DNA of 64,000 bases from Treponema bryantii NK4A124 (GCF_000421345.1 NZ_ATWV01000002.1:62001-126000); one strand, 5' to 3'. Shown: positions 15,552 to 24,116, counted from the stretch's first letter. Notes: a model not told the origin generated them from the letters alone. A program made the numbers and translations.

Positions 15552-16378
15552 AACGCATAATTACAGTTCAGGATATTTCTTGTGTTGGTAAGTGTTCCCT
15601 AACAGTTGCACTTCCTGTTATTTCAGCAATGGGCGTAGAAGCCTGTGTTCTCCCAACGGCAGTTCTTTCTACTCATACAGCTTTTAAAGGATTTACATTC
15701 CGTGACCTTACCGGCGACCTGCCCGCAATTACCCGTCACTGGCAGGAAGAAAAAATAAATTTTGATGCCATTTACACCGGCTACCTCGGTTCCCTCGAGC
15801 AGATAAATCTCATGCATCAGCTTATAAAAGATTTTGGTGCCGGCTCTACACGTGTAATAGTAGACCCCTGCATGGCAGATAATGGTTCCCTTTATTCCGG
15901 CTTTACTCCGGAGTTTGCAAAAGCAATGGCGGGGCTCTGTGCAAAGGCAGATGTAATAGTTCCAAATCTTACAGAAGCAAGCTTCTTGTTAGGTCAGCCT
16001 TACGTTGCAAGCGGATATAATAAAGATTATATTGAAGAGCTCATTAAAAAACTTGCCGGCCTGGGTGCCCGCCGTGTAGTATTAAAAGGAATTTCTTTTG
16101 ATGAAAAAAAAATCGGCATCGCAAGCTACGATTCCGATTCTCAAAAAATCAACTGGTATTTTCACGAAAAAATGCCGCAGAACTTCCACGGTACAGGTGA
16201 CATATTTGCCAGCGTGCTTACAGGAGCCCTGGTCCGCGACTTCAGCTTAGATAAAGCCTGCCGCCTGGCAGCAGATTTTGTCGTAGAATCAATCCGAGCT
16301 ACACTTTCACACAAAGACTACAACTGGTACGGCGTCGACTTCGAATCTGTACTGCACATGCTCACGGTGGTTGAGTAG
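15548..16378 (+). CDS. pdxY: Pyridoxamine/pyridoxal kinase (ribokinase superfamily)
   Basis: 276 residues, ATGA-coupled to the GGDEF gene. It has the pyridoxal-kinase opening ITVQDISCVGKCSLTVALPVISAMG, the DPCMADNGSLY segment, PNLTEASFLLG and a phosphate-binding HGTGDIFASVLTGAL near the C-terminus with the catalytic Asp of GTGD. It phosphorylates B6 vitamers at the 5' position with ATP to salvage PLP. The last codons (LTVVE) and the TAG stop lie inside repeat family A, so the natural C-terminus may have been altered by the repeat. PdxK versus PdxY cannot be separated by eye. Confidence 0.8.
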   Translation: MKRIITVQDISCVGKCSLTVALPVISAMGVEACVLPTAVLSTHTAFKGFTFRDLTGDLPAITRHWQEEKINFDAIYTGYLGSLEQINLMHQLIKDFGAGSTRVIVDPCMADNGSLYSGFTPEFAKAMAGLCAKADVIVPNLTEASFLLGQPYVASGYNKDYIEELIKKLAGLGARRVVLKGISFDEKKIGIASYDSDSQKINWYFHEKMPQNFHGTGDIFASVLTGALVRDFSLDKACRLAADFVVESIRATLSHKDYNWYGVDFESVLHMLTVVE

Positions 16379-16456
16379 GCCGAAGGCCGTATCGAAACCA
16401 CCGCAGGGCTCAATCATGTGGTTTCGATACGACGCTGCGCGTCTACTCAACCACCG
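16366..16456. repeat. Repeat family A, inverted pair between convergent genes
   Basis: Copy 1 (16366-16403) starts GGTGGTTGAGTAG and ends CGTATCGAAACCACCG around inner hairpin GGCC gaa GGCC. Copy 2 (16418-16456) is inverted, with inner hairpin GACGC tgc GCGTC-type. The pair can fold as two hairpins or one long one. It supplies the stop codon of the pyridoxamine kinase gene and lies between convergent genes, where it may act as a bidirectional terminator. Confidence 0.85.
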
Positions 16457-16459
16457 GGT

Positions 16460-18436
16460 CTACTTTGCCGCCTTCTGGTAGCTGGCGCGAATACCATCTG
16501 CAAATAACTTGTTCTGATCTTTGCGCTCTGGTACAGAGAACTGAGGTTTTCCATCAGAATCAGAAACACGCCAGATATGCATAGGGTCGGTAGTATATGC
16601 AGGACTGCCCGGGTTGTTAATCCACCAGTCAAGAACAGCCACAAAACACAAAGTATACTTCAAAAGATTTGCATTATTTGCAGTTGTGTTGGCAGTTTTA
16701 TTCTGGGCACCAAGCAGAACATCCAGACGTTTAGAAACTTCGTTAGGAATATCAAACTTATAGTGTTCCCAAGGATTTTCAATTAAAGAACAGGTTGCCT
16801 TAGTTGGAGCCTTCTGATCACACTCATTAATAACCAGAGTCAAAAACTTTCTTGCATAGTCAGTGCGGTGGAATAAAGGTCTGTACTTGCTCTCATCACT
16901 AGGGTGCTCAAGCAGAAGCTGCTCAAACTTAAAGTTTGGCATGTAGTGATATGTTGTCTGCCAGAGCAGGGAAGTAATCATCTTTTTACCGATATGAGAC
17001 TTATCAAAATCAGGCTGAGAATAAACAGAATTTACAAGGTCGCAGAGAGGCTCACAGTAGAGCTGTTCAAAAGTATCTTCACGGTAAGCAGACCAGTCAT
17101 CCATAACAGCATAAATCGAATCTGCACCTTTTTTCTGTTCACCAGGCTCAGGGAACTTAATGTTTCGGCAGCCCTGGAAGCAGTCTTCAATGATATGCTG
17201 CAGAACACAGATAACCTGAATAGGATTTTCCGGAGAAAGAATATTAAATCCATCCTTAAAATTGAAAAGAGGCTGGAAGTAAGGATACATATCCGGATGT
17301 TCATCAAGGCGGTCAAAGCCTGCATCAGGGAACATCTGGTTCAAAAGCTTAAGACCGGTAATTACAGTAGAATCTTTAATTCCCTTTTCCGGAGGTGCAG
17401 CCTTTGGCTTCTTTTCTTCTGGAGCCGGCTCTTTTGGTTTTTCCGGAAGCAGCAGATCAAATTTATGCAAGCCAACAAACTTCAAAATCTCACCAACCTT
17501 TGCATTAAAAAAGTTTGGATAAGATTCGTAAGTGTCGGAACACATGCGCATTAAAAGAGGGTAGAGCTTTTTGATTACTTCAGTTTCAATGTAAAGCCAT
17601 TCAGTAATAGCCTGCTTTGCATATAAAGAAAGCTTGTCTTTTGGAGAATCCGGATAAGCTGCCTCATCAGAATAAATCTCTTTAATCAGCTTTGGAATTT
17701 TTGTGTTACCGAAATAGTAAACTGTAATGAGAGGCTTGTAGATAGCCCTTACTAAAGGAATTAAATCAGCAACAAGAATTTCATTCATTCCCTGAAGGTT
17801 TACATATTCAACCTTAATCGGCTGCATAGCCCAGCCCGCAACGTCTCTCAAGAATTTGAATTTAGATTCAGTTCCGCTTGCAATTTTTCCTTTGTAAGTA
17901 GAAGGGGCAATCTGAATCAAAGTTTTGATTACAGTAATAAAGCCTTCCATGTGCTCTGTTGCCTGCTTCATTGTATAGAGGTAAAAATCCGGAATGATTT
18001 TTTCCATACCGTTTTTCTGGAAGGAGCGGATAAAATTAAACATTCCATAATTTGGTTTGATTTTATATTCAGCAGACATCATGAGCTTGTCCATAATGCT
18101 GGCTGCTTTTTTAGAAATAACAGGAAGATCTTCGCGTCTGCGTCTGGCTGCAGAAGCACCACCCATACCGGCAGCTCCAGAGCCTCCTGCTCCACCAGCA
18201 CCTCCCCGGCTACCGGCTGCTCCAGCCCCTCCCGGAGCCTGACGTACAATTCTTCCGGCCTTGCTGGCTCCACCTGCGGCACCACCACCGGCAGTAGTTC
18301 TTTCGTACAAAACTTCACCGCCAAGTTTTTTTGCCATCACAGCAGCATCTTTATCGCTAATTTCACCAATATTCTTTCTTGTTTTGTCCAGAGTACCCGG
18401 AGCCCAGTCCGCAGTTCCGTTAATTTTTTCAGCCAT
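16460..18436 (-). CDS. Large uncharacterised cytoplasmic protein with Gly/Ala-rich linker
   Basis: 658 residues, SD GGAGG seven bases upstream. N-terminus ADWAPGTLDKTRKNIGEISDKDAAVMAKKLGGEVLYER, then a Gly/Ala/Arg-rich low-complexity linker (about 50-103) encoded by GC-rich DNA (about 18120-18300). A long mostly helical body follows with an Ala/Pro/Lys-rich interruption (KPKEPAPEEKKPKAAPPEKG). No signal peptide or membrane helix. I believe related proteins are conserved in treponemes but cannot name a function. It is co-transcribed with the DUF2804 gene 21 bases upstream. Scaffold or polymer-like role is only a guess from composition. Confidence 0.7.
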   Translation of the reverse strand: MAEKINGTADWAPGTLDKTRKNIGEISDKDAAVMAKKLGGEVLYERTTAGGGAAGGASKAGRIVRQAPGGAGAAGSRGGAGGAGGSGAAGMGGASAARRRREDLPVISKKAASIMDKLMMSAEYKIKPNYGMFNFIRSFQKNGMEKIIPDFYLYTMKQATEHMEGFITVIKTLIQIAPSTYKGKIASGTESKFKFLRDVAGWAMQPIKVEYVNLQGMNEILVADLIPLVRAIYKPLITVYYFGNTKIPKLIKEIYSDEAAYPDSPKDKLSLYAKQAITEWLYIETEVIKKLYPLLMRMCSDTYESYPNFFNAKVGEILKFVGLHKFDLLLPEKPKEPAPEEKKPKAAPPEKGIKDSTVITGLKLLNQMFPDAGFDRLDEHPDMYPYFQPLFNFKDGFNILSPENPIQVICVLQHIIEDCFQGCRNIKFPEPGEQKKGADSIYAVMDDWSAYREDTFEQLYCEPLCDLVNSVYSQPDFDKSHIGKKMITSLLWQTTYHYMPNFKFEQLLLEHPSDESKYRPLFHRTDYARKFLTLVINECDQKAPTKATCSLIENPWEHYKFDIPNEVSKRLDVLLGAQNKTANTTANNANLLKYTLCFVAVLDWWINNPGSPAYTTDPMHIWRVSDSDGKPQFSVPERKDQNKLFADGIRASYQKAAK

Positions 18437-18457
18437 ATATATCCTCCAGAAATCAGC

Positions 18458-19510
18458 CTAAAGCCTGAGCATTCCTTTATGAAGCAGGCCAGGAAAATTT
18501 TTAAGAATTATTTTATCACCATTAGAATCAAGAAGAACGCCTTCAAAGGTTCCATACATAGTATAATAGTTTGTTCGCAAAGCAATAAGATTCAGCGTGC
18601 GTGAATTTACAGAAAGTGGAGTAAAAGTTAAATCCACCATGCTTTCAGTGTCCTGAATAATCCAGTTTTTGTCTATGCCAAAAGGATGAGTCATATAAAC
18701 CGGAGGCAGGGCAGTCTGCTTTCCATCAACTACAAGTACATTACTGTTATAGGAATCGGAATCAGCTGCATCCATATTTGATGTATTTATATAGAAGATA
18801 ATATCTTTTCCGCGTACATTTCCAATGCCGTATACACTGGAAGATTTTGAGTGGAACTTATAATAGGCCCGGTTCAAAATCTGCATGCCAAGCCCTTCAG
18901 AATCCTGGGCAGGCTCTCCGTTTATGGCAATATGTCCCATAACCTTCATAGAAGAAAACCAGGTAGCAGAACATCGTGAAGAAGCTGGAGAAGGGCAGAC
19001 AAAAAGAGAATCAGTATGCATATTATCCTGCAGGGGAGAAAAAACATAACCTTCTGCATTCGGGCGGGCACTGTCTCCGCGAACCTTAAAAGTAAGGGCG
19101 TGGTGCTTATGCTGCCTTCCCCAGGAAATCTTTATAAAGCGGGCTTTGCGGTAACAGGCACAAATACCACGGGTAGTAAGAACAGGGACAAAACGCCTGC
19201 GTGAAGGCATAATTGTATGGTAAACATATTTTTTGCCGGATTCTTTATTCCAGAAGATGATTTCACCAAGACCAATTACCTTAAAATCATAAAACTGTGA
19301 AAGGCCAATAAAATCCTTAAGTGAAAAAACATATTCCAGCCGGCTTTTAATTCTGAGGTTTGATATTATAGAAGGAACCGGAATTCCTGCGTAAGGCGCT
19401 CTCATTCCCCTGATGTCAGTTTTTGGAGAAACTCCGTCAAAAGAGCCAAAATGCGCCTTTCCGTTTTGAACCAGAAACTCTGGCGGTTCAATAAACTGCC
19501 GCGAATACAT
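18458..19510 (-). CDS. DUF2804 family protein
   Basis: 350 residues. Features of the family: N-terminal FGSFDGVSP...YAGIPVPSI, a central region with R..KEW-like KARFIKISWGRQHKHHALTF, and the typical ending YGTFEGVLLDSNGDKIILKNFPGLLHKGMLRL (DG..i.l.n.pG...). DUF2804 proteins look like a beta-rich lipid-or ligand-binding fold; function unknown. Soluble. ATG at 19510 has no Shine-Dalgarno but a -10 box six bases ahead, so it is probably leaderless. First gene of a two-gene leftward unit. Confidence 0.65.
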   Translation of the reverse strand: MYSRQFIEPPEFLVQNGKAHFGSFDGVSPKTDIRGMRAPYAGIPVPSIISNLRIKSRLEYVFSLKDFIGLSQFYDFKVIGLGEIIFWNKESGKKYVYHTIMPSRRRFVPVLTTRGICACYRKARFIKISWGRQHKHHALTFKVRGDSARPNAEGYVFSPLQDNMHTDSLFVCPSPASSRCSATWFSSMKVMGHIAINGEPAQDSEGLGMQILNRAYYKFHSKSSSVYGIGNVRGKDIIFYINTSNMDAADSDSYNSNVLVVDGKQTALPPVYMTHPFGIDKNWIIQDTESMVDLTFTPLSVNSRTLNLIALRTNYYTMYGTFEGVLLDSNGDKIILKNFPGLLHKGMLRL

Positions 19511-19516
19511 TCTTTT

Positions 19517-19545
19517 ATTATAAACTAATTATGGAGAAAATACAA
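19517..19545 (-). promoter_or_regulatory. Leaderless promoter of the DUF2804 gene
   Basis: On the minus strand: TTGTAT, 17-base spacer, TATAAT, then six bases and ATG at 19510. Confidence 0.55.
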
Positions 19546-19666
19546 ATTAACCTTATTGCATAGTTATTCCTGACACTTTTCTAAGAAAAAAGTTATAAAA
19601 AGTTAATATTCCTAAGAGATTAACCTTATAAATCTAAATTAAAAGAGATAAAAAATAATATTTTTC

Positions 19667-19695
19667 TTGACTTCACTATTGCGCCGTGGTAGAAT
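19667..19695 (+). promoter_or_regulatory. Strong promoter of porin 1
   Basis: TTGACT (19667-19672), exact 17-base spacer, TAGAAT (19690-19695). Start near 19702 gives a 69-base leader. Confidence 0.75.
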
Positions 19696-19708
19696 TATAA
19701 AAAAAAGA

Positions 19709-19744
19709 GGATTTTACGCAAAGAACCGTTGGTTTGTAAAATCC
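19709..19744 (+). promoter_or_regulatory. 5' leader hairpin of porin 1
   Basis: GGATTTTAC (19709-19717) pairs with GTAAAATCC (19736-19744). The 3' arm AAAATCC can instead pair with GGATTTT next to the Shine-Dalgarno (19759 onward), so two exclusive folds are possible; the first leaves the ribosome site free and, being near the 5' end, could also stabilise the mRNA. Confidence 0.5.
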
Positions 19745-19770
19745 ACAAATAAAAAGGAGGATTTTTTCAA

Positions 19771-20835
19771 ATGAAAAAAATCGTTGGAATTTTCGCAGCA
19801 GCAGCTATGGTTGCTTCTGTATTTGCAGTAGACTTCACTGCTGGTATGCAGATTAAGGGAAGCTTGTTCAACTACGACGGAGCATCTAAAGGCGTTTCTG
19901 CTATGAAACTTTGGAGCGCAAACGGTCCAGATGACAAGCCATTCATTTTCTCTGCTTCAGATGATAGAGCTGGTGCAACAATTAAGATTTATGATGCAAA
20001 GGCTACAAAAGTTAATGCTGAAGAATTGGCAAAAATGGGAGAAGAAGACTTTGATGAAACAAAGGCATTCTCAACATTCTCTTACATGGAAGCTAACAAG
20101 TGGAACATCTGGTTCAAGCCATTCGATATGTTGAAGATTGACTTGGGTACAGTAGATACAAAACTTAACTGCGAAACAATCACTTACTGGAAGGGTAAGG
20201 TTCTTGGTGGTGCTGACTGGGCTTACAAAGCAACTGTTAATGTTGATGCAATCACATTCGCTGTAGCACTTGCTACTGGTGGAAATGACGATGGAAAAGC
20301 ATGGTTCACATTGCCAGATGGTGGAGATGCAGCTCTCGGTGAAACAGATATCTATTTTGCTTACTCAGCTGACTTCGGAACAATCTCTGCTTTGTTCGTA
20401 GGAAAAGATACATTCAAGGACATCAGCGTAGGTGCTGGTTACAAGAACACATTCGGTGATCTTTCAATCTTCGCTGATGCTGCATTCTTCCACACAGATG
20501 CTGCTAACGGTCTCAAAGTTGATGCTGATGTAAAATATGCTAAGGATGCTCTTACAGCAGAAGCATATGCACAGCTCGGAGCTACAAGCCTCGATGCATT
20601 CGCTGATACAATGTCTATCGCTACATATGCTAAGGTTTCATACGCTCTCGACTTCGGTACAGTATATGCTAAGTTCCTTGATGACAACCTCAAGGCTGAC
20701 CCAGCTGCTCTCGAATTCGAAGCTGGTCTCGACGGAAGCGTTGGAGCTATGTCTTACGAGCTCGCAGCTAACGTTACTTTGAAGGACGAGAAGGTTAACT
20801 TCGGTATCCCATTCTGGACACGCTTCAGCTTCTAA
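19771..20835 (+). CDS. Outer-membrane porin-like protein 1
   Basis: 354 residues, SD AAGGAGG. Signal peptide 1-19 (MKKIVGIFAAAAMVASVFA). The mature protein is a beta-barrel type: alternating strands rich in Gly, Tyr, Phe and Asp (YFAYSADFGTISALFVGKDTFKDISVGAGYKNTF) and a C-terminal WTRFSF ending in Phe, the BamA recognition pattern. Coding is strongly biased to AAC, TTC, ACA and GCA codons, as in very highly expressed genes. Paralogous to 22992 and 25982; AYSADFGTI and GAGYKNTF are shared by all three. Followed by a terminator and a lipoprotein gene, an order repeated twice. Probably an abundant surface porin; I cannot say whether it belongs to the Msp family. Confidence 0.75.
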   Translation: MKKIVGIFAAAAMVASVFAVDFTAGMQIKGSLFNYDGASKGVSAMKLWSANGPDDKPFIFSASDDRAGATIKIYDAKATKVNAEELAKMGEEDFDETKAFSTFSYMEANKWNIWFKPFDMLKIDLGTVDTKLNCETITYWKGKVLGGADWAYKATVNVDAITFAVALATGGNDDGKAWFTLPDGGDAALGETDIYFAYSADFGTISALFVGKDTFKDISVGAGYKNTFGDLSIFADAAFFHTDAANGLKVDADVKYAKDALTAEAYAQLGATSLDAFADTMSIATYAKVSYALDFGTVYAKFLDDNLKADPAALEFEAGLDGSVGAMSYELAANVTLKDEKVNFGIPFWTRFSF

Positions 20836-20858
20836 TCTGAGCTAATTCCAAAATGAAA

Positions 20859-20893
20859 AAGAAGCTCGCCGTATGGTGAGCTTCTTTTTTTTT
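20859..20893 (+). terminator. Terminator of porin 1
   Basis: Stem AAGAAGCTCGCC / GGTGAGCTTCTT with a GTAT loop and one G-U pair, followed by a run of nine T. The terminator after porin 2 is nearly identical, marking the duplicated unit. Confidence 0.9.
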
Positions 20894-20954
20894 ATAACCT
20901 CTTCCTTTTTATTTTGTTATATAGTTAAAGAATACATAAAAACTGGAGTATAAA

Positions 20955-21752
20955 GTGAAAAAGACAATTATTTATTCATGTTTATTAGTAGTATCTGCAA
21001 TCTTAATTTCCTGTGGTACTACTAAAGAGGTACAGAGCACACCTGATTCTTACGTTGCAGAAGGTGAGACTCTTCCTGCAATAGAAGAAAATGCAGATGT
21101 TGCTGCAACACCTCAGCAGGCAAAAAAAGCTAAAAAGAAAAAGAATGCAATTGAAGATTTCTTTACCTTTGGAAATAAAGACGACTATATTATTTATGAT
21201 AACACAACCGTTTTTGCAAAAGAAATAACCGGTATGAAAGAAAAGAATGCAAAAATGGCAATCCGTTATGATAACTACATGGCAGGTTTTGGTTCTTATA
21301 ATTCAGGACTCTTCTATTTTGTACAGTTCGATAAAGAAAACCGTAAAACTCTCGCTACAGCAATCGAATCTTATTTATCAGATTTTGAAAACAAACGCCT
21401 TCAGCGTAAAGGAAAACATACAGAAAGAGCCTATGGAAAAATCAATTACCGCATAGACTGGGGTACAATCTCTTCTTCTACTCCAAATAACGGCCAGGGC
21501 GAAGGCTACTGCGGCTATGAATTCTATAAAGGTTCTCCTTATTTTGTAATTTCAAATTATCCTTTCGAAAATAACTACTATGAGCGCTCAGGCGGAGCAG
21601 CAAATAGAGAATCTGCATCTTTACAATACTACTTCACCCGTTCACAGTTAAAACAGCTGACAGACCTGCTGGCAGAAGATGTTATCACTAAACACATTGC
21701 CGAAAACGACTACGAATTCGCCGCCGGCCCGGCAACAATCGATGAATACTAA
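20955..21752 (+). CDS. Porin-associated lipoprotein 1
   Basis: 265 residues, GTG start (20955) with GGAG upstream; the paralogue at 24221 uses ATG at the same place. Lipobox LISC, Cys20. A low-complexity acidic then basic stretch (about 30-65) leads to the conserved core KKKNAIEDFFTFGNKDDYIIYD, FVQFD.ENRK, NKRLQRKGKHTERAYGKINYRIDWG and the end NDYEFAAG...DEY. The core has no family I recognise. Three copies (also 24221 and 25082) each accompany a porin, suggesting a dedicated partner in the outer membrane or periplasm. Confidence 0.7.
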   Translation: MKKTIIYSCLLVVSAILISCGTTKEVQSTPDSYVAEGETLPAIEENADVAATPQQAKKAKKKKNAIEDFFTFGNKDDYIIYDNTTVFAKEITGMKEKNAKMAIRYDNYMAGFGSYNSGLFYFVQFDKENRKTLATAIESYLSDFENKRLQRKGKHTERAYGKINYRIDWGTISSSTPNNGQGEGYCGYEFYKGSPYFVISNYPFENNYYERSGGAANRESASLQYYFTRSQLKQLTDLLAEDVITKHIAENDYEFAAGPATIDEY

Positions 21753-21757
21753 AACAA

Positions 21758-21779
21758 AAGGCTACCCGCAGGTAGCCTT
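21758..21779. terminator. Bidirectional terminator
   Basis: Perfect stem AAGGCTACC / GGTAGCCTT with a CGCA loop between convergent genes. On the minus strand it is followed by TTTGTTTT, so it best serves the leftward SLOG gene. Confidence 0.75.
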
Positions 21780-21822
21780 CATTATTTAATAAGGATGGAA
21801 ATTAACTAAGATTTACATTCAA

Positions 21823-22296
21823 TCAAAATGTAAATAGTTCGTTTTGTAAAATCTTTTCCTGCTCTTTTGTCTGAAATATTTTATCAGTCACAATTTCATT
21901 ATTTCGTATTACATAAAAATGCTTTCCAAGATTTAGCATTTCATTTATATTGTTTTGAGTTCCCTTACTTAGCCCATCCCAAATCATAAGACCGAAATCT
22001 GAATCAGATGCCATTCTCAAATCTTTTAATGTATACTTTGCACGTCCCTGCAGGTTACCGGAAGGAACGTTTTCGGTAGTCCAGTGGCCAATATTATTTC
22101 TTATACAATTTCCGGCATAATAAACAACAACATTATTGTAATGGTTATCAGAAAGATATTCCTGTACGATTTTATCAATTCCATTTGCATCACCAACAAG
22201 AACGGTAAGATTATTATTCATAATATTGTTTAATTTTTGTTTAGCAATTAATGGGAGCGATTTAATACTTATTGAACCAGAAACAAATACTTTCAT
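21823..22296 (-). CDS. SLOG-like Rossmann-fold protein (DUF2493/YspA-like)
   Basis: 157 residues. Opening MKVFVSGSISIKSLP, then LTVLVGDANGIDKIVQEYL, resembles SLOG-superfamily proteins of the YspA/DUF2493 type, where the first Gly-Ser loop and the GGAxGxD-like loop (here GDANGID) form a nucleotide or nucleotide-derivative pocket. Later ASDSDFGLMIWDGLSKGTQNNINEML is the second conserved block, with the WDGxSxGT phosphate-type loop. Cytoplasmic. Its ATG overlaps the stop of the PRTase gene by one base (TAATG), so the two are translated together. Substrate unknown. Confidence 0.65.
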   Translation of the reverse strand: MKVFVSGSISIKSLPLIAKQKLNNIMNNNLTVLVGDANGIDKIVQEYLSDNHYNNVVVYYAGNCIRNNIGHWTTENVPSGNLQGRAKYTLKDLRMASDSDFGLMIWDGLSKGTQNNINEMLNLGKHFYVIRNNEIVTDKIFQTKEQEKILQNELFTF

Positions 22297-22877
22297 TAGT
22301 CATTTATCCTTGTATGAGTTAGCGCAAATGCATATAAGTTTTTATAACCATTTTGCTGCAATAAATCAGCTACTACATTCATTGTACTACCACTATCATA
22401 AACGTCATCAAAAATAATTATTTTAGATTCTTTATTTACAGAAAGATTTTCAGAATAACTATAACTGCTTTTTAATATATCAATTTTTTTTGCTTTTTCA
22501 ACCTGTTTAATTTCTACATGGTTATCAGCTTCAATCATATTTTTTATTATTTTTATATTAAATTCTTTTCCAATTGCATCTGCAACAACTTCAACAGGCT
22601 GAAACTTTCTGTTTTTGTTTGTCGCAGGAACCATGATAACGAAATCTTTATTTATATATTCAAGAAAAGTATTATCTGATTTTAGCAGTTTTATGATTTC
22701 AGGTAGAACTGAAATATTCTGCTTATATTTTAATTGATAAACTAATTCACCCATTGGAGAACGTTTTGTATCAAACTGAGGGTGTCCATATTCATTTTCA
22801 CCTGTGTAAATACTGTAAATAGTATGAACAGAAAATGCATATCCTTCAATCCACTTGTCTGAAAAAAGATGAACCAT
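22296..22877 (-). CDS. Phosphoribosyltransferase (ComF-like type I PRTase)
   Basis: 193 residues, SD GAGG, -10 TATAAT 17 bases before the start. The PRPP-binding loop is IIIFDDVYDSGSTMN (about 158-172), and there is an earlier VIMVPATNKNRKFQPVEVVADAIG segment, as in ComF-type PRTases. Unlike ComF it lacks an N-terminal zinc-finger, and it is shorter. First gene of a PRTase-SLOG pair. PRTases make or split nucleotides through PRPP, and SLOG proteins bind or cleave nucleotide derivatives, so together they could produce or process an unusual nucleotide; this is inference. Position between duplicated porin units suggests a later insertion. Confidence 0.7.
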   Translation of the reverse strand: MVHLFSDKWIEGYAFSVHTIYSIYTGENEYGHPQFDTKRSPMGELVYQLKYKQNISVLPEIIKLLKSDNTFLEYINKDFVIMVPATNKNRKFQPVEVVADAIGKEFNIKIIKNMIEADNHVEIKQVEKAKKIDILKSSYSYSENLSVNKESKIIIFDDVYDSGSTMNVVADLLQQNGYKNLYAFALTHTRIND

Positions 22878-22958
22878 AAAAACCTCATCAATTATTATAC
22901 ACTAAAATAAAATATAATATAACAAAAAAAATGCTTTATTATAAAAAAATCAGGCATA

Positions 22959-22981
22959 CCTCCTTTTGAAAAAAAAGGAGG
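22959..22981 (+). promoter_or_regulatory. Hairpin sequestering the ribosome site of porin 2
   Basis: CCTCCTTTT (22959-22967) pairs perfectly with AAAAGGAGG (22973-22981), the Shine-Dalgarno of the gene starting at 22992. Loop of five bases. The porin 3 gene has the equivalent hairpin with a compensatory base-pair change. Confidence 0.65.
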
Positions 22982-23057
22982 ATTTTTTCAAATGAAAAAA
23001 ATCGTTGGAATTTTCGCAGCAGCAGCAGTTCTTGCTACTTCTGTATTTGCAGCAGAT
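22977..23057 (+). repeat. 81-bp inverted repeat, left copy
   Basis: Identical, in opposite orientation, to 27029-27109. It runs from the Shine-Dalgarno of porin 2 through the codons of the signal peptide (MKKIVGIFAAAAVLATSVFA plus Ala-Asp). Sequence diverges immediately after it. Confidence 0.85.
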
Positions 23058-24116
23058 GTTTCTGCTTCAACAAAGATTGGTGGTAAATTGTTCCATTATG
23101 ATGCTGACAAAACATTTGGTTTGTTGACAGAAAACAATGACAGCCATGACTATGCAAACCCAAATATCACTTTCAGTGCATCTGATGAAAAAGCTGGTGC
23201 TACTGTAAAGCTTACTACTGATGGTGGTGACAAAGCTGTAAAGATGACTACACAGACAATCTGGTTCAAGCCATTTGATGCATTGAAACTTACAGTTGGT
23301 AACTTCGATGTTGCATTGAACAAGGAACAGATTGACTGGACAGAATCAGTTACTGCTCTTGGTGGAAACGGTTTCTTGGCAACAGTTGATGTTAGCGGAT
23401 TCACATTAGATGTAGGATTCGAAGCAAATGGTGCTGATTGGATGAACAAGAAAGACGGTGAAGATCCAGTACTCAGCAAGTTCTTCGTAAAGGGTGCTTA
23501 CTCAGCTGACTTCGGAACAATTGGTGCATATGTAAAGCTCAACGGATCTAAGGCTCCAGATGTAAAAGATCTTCTCAGTGATGATGAAGAAAAAGCTAAG
23601 AAAGCTAAAAAAGCTCTTGAAGATTTCTATGCAGCTCCATACAAGTTCGTAATTGCTGAAAAGAGCGGTGCTGTTCAGACTGTTGAATTCGGTGCTGGTT
23701 ACAAGAACACATTCGATCCAATCACATTGTTCGTAAATGTTGTTGGATTTATGGATGACAAGTTCGAATGGGTACGCCCAGAAGTATATGCTTCAGGTAA
23801 CTTTGATGCATTTGGATTCCAGGCATTTGCTGCACCTGCTATCGTAATCGACAGCGATGCTAAAGATGCATTGGATGCAATGGACATCAACCCAATCTTC
23901 TTCGAAGTACTTGCTAAAGTTACATACCAGATGGACCCATGTACTCTTTATGCATACTTCAAAGATGCTAACCTCTTGGCTAAAGACTTCGCTTGTACAC
24001 TTAAGTTCGGTGCAACAGGAAGCCTTGGTGCTATGGGATGGGATGCTTGGGCACAGGTTGATGTAGCTGATAAGGTTGGATTCTCAGTTCCATTCGCTTT
24101 GACATACAACTTCTAA
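22992..24116 (+). CDS. Outer-membrane porin-like protein 2
   Basis: 374 residues. Signal peptide 1-20, identical in DNA to that of porin 3. Beta-barrel pattern with AYSADFGTIGAYV, GAGYKNTFDPITLFV and a C-terminus AQVDVADKVGFSVPFALTYNF ending in Phe. A charged segment (SDDEEKAKKAKKALEDFY, about 197-214) probably forms a surface loop that differs between paralogues. High-expression codon bias. Its leader places the Shine-Dalgarno inside a perfect hairpin, so translation may need melting or a helper. Followed by a terminator and lipoprotein 2. Confidence 0.75.
   Translation: MKKIVGIFAAAAVLATSVFAADVSASTKIGGKLFHYDADKTFGLLTENNDSHDYANPNITFSASDEKAGATVKLTTDGGDKAVKMTTQTIWFKPFDALKLTVGNFDVALNKEQIDWTESVTALGGNGFLATVDVSGFTLDVGFEANGADWMNKKDGEDPVLSKFFVKGAYSADFGTIGAYVKLNGSKAPDVKDLLSDDEEKAKKAKKALEDFYAAPYKFVIAEKSGAVQTVEFGAGYKNTFDPITLFVNVVGFMDDKFEWVRPEVYASGNFDAFGFQAFAAPAIVIDSDAKDALDAMDINPIFFEVLAKVTYQMDPCTLYAYFKDANLLAKDFACTLKFGATGSLGAMGWDAWAQVDVADKVGFSVPFALTYNF

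Noticed and set aside
21823-22877. PRTase and SLOG pair as competence genes ComF and DprA
   Set aside because: Both proteins are too short and lack the ComF zinc finger and the DprA C-terminal domains.
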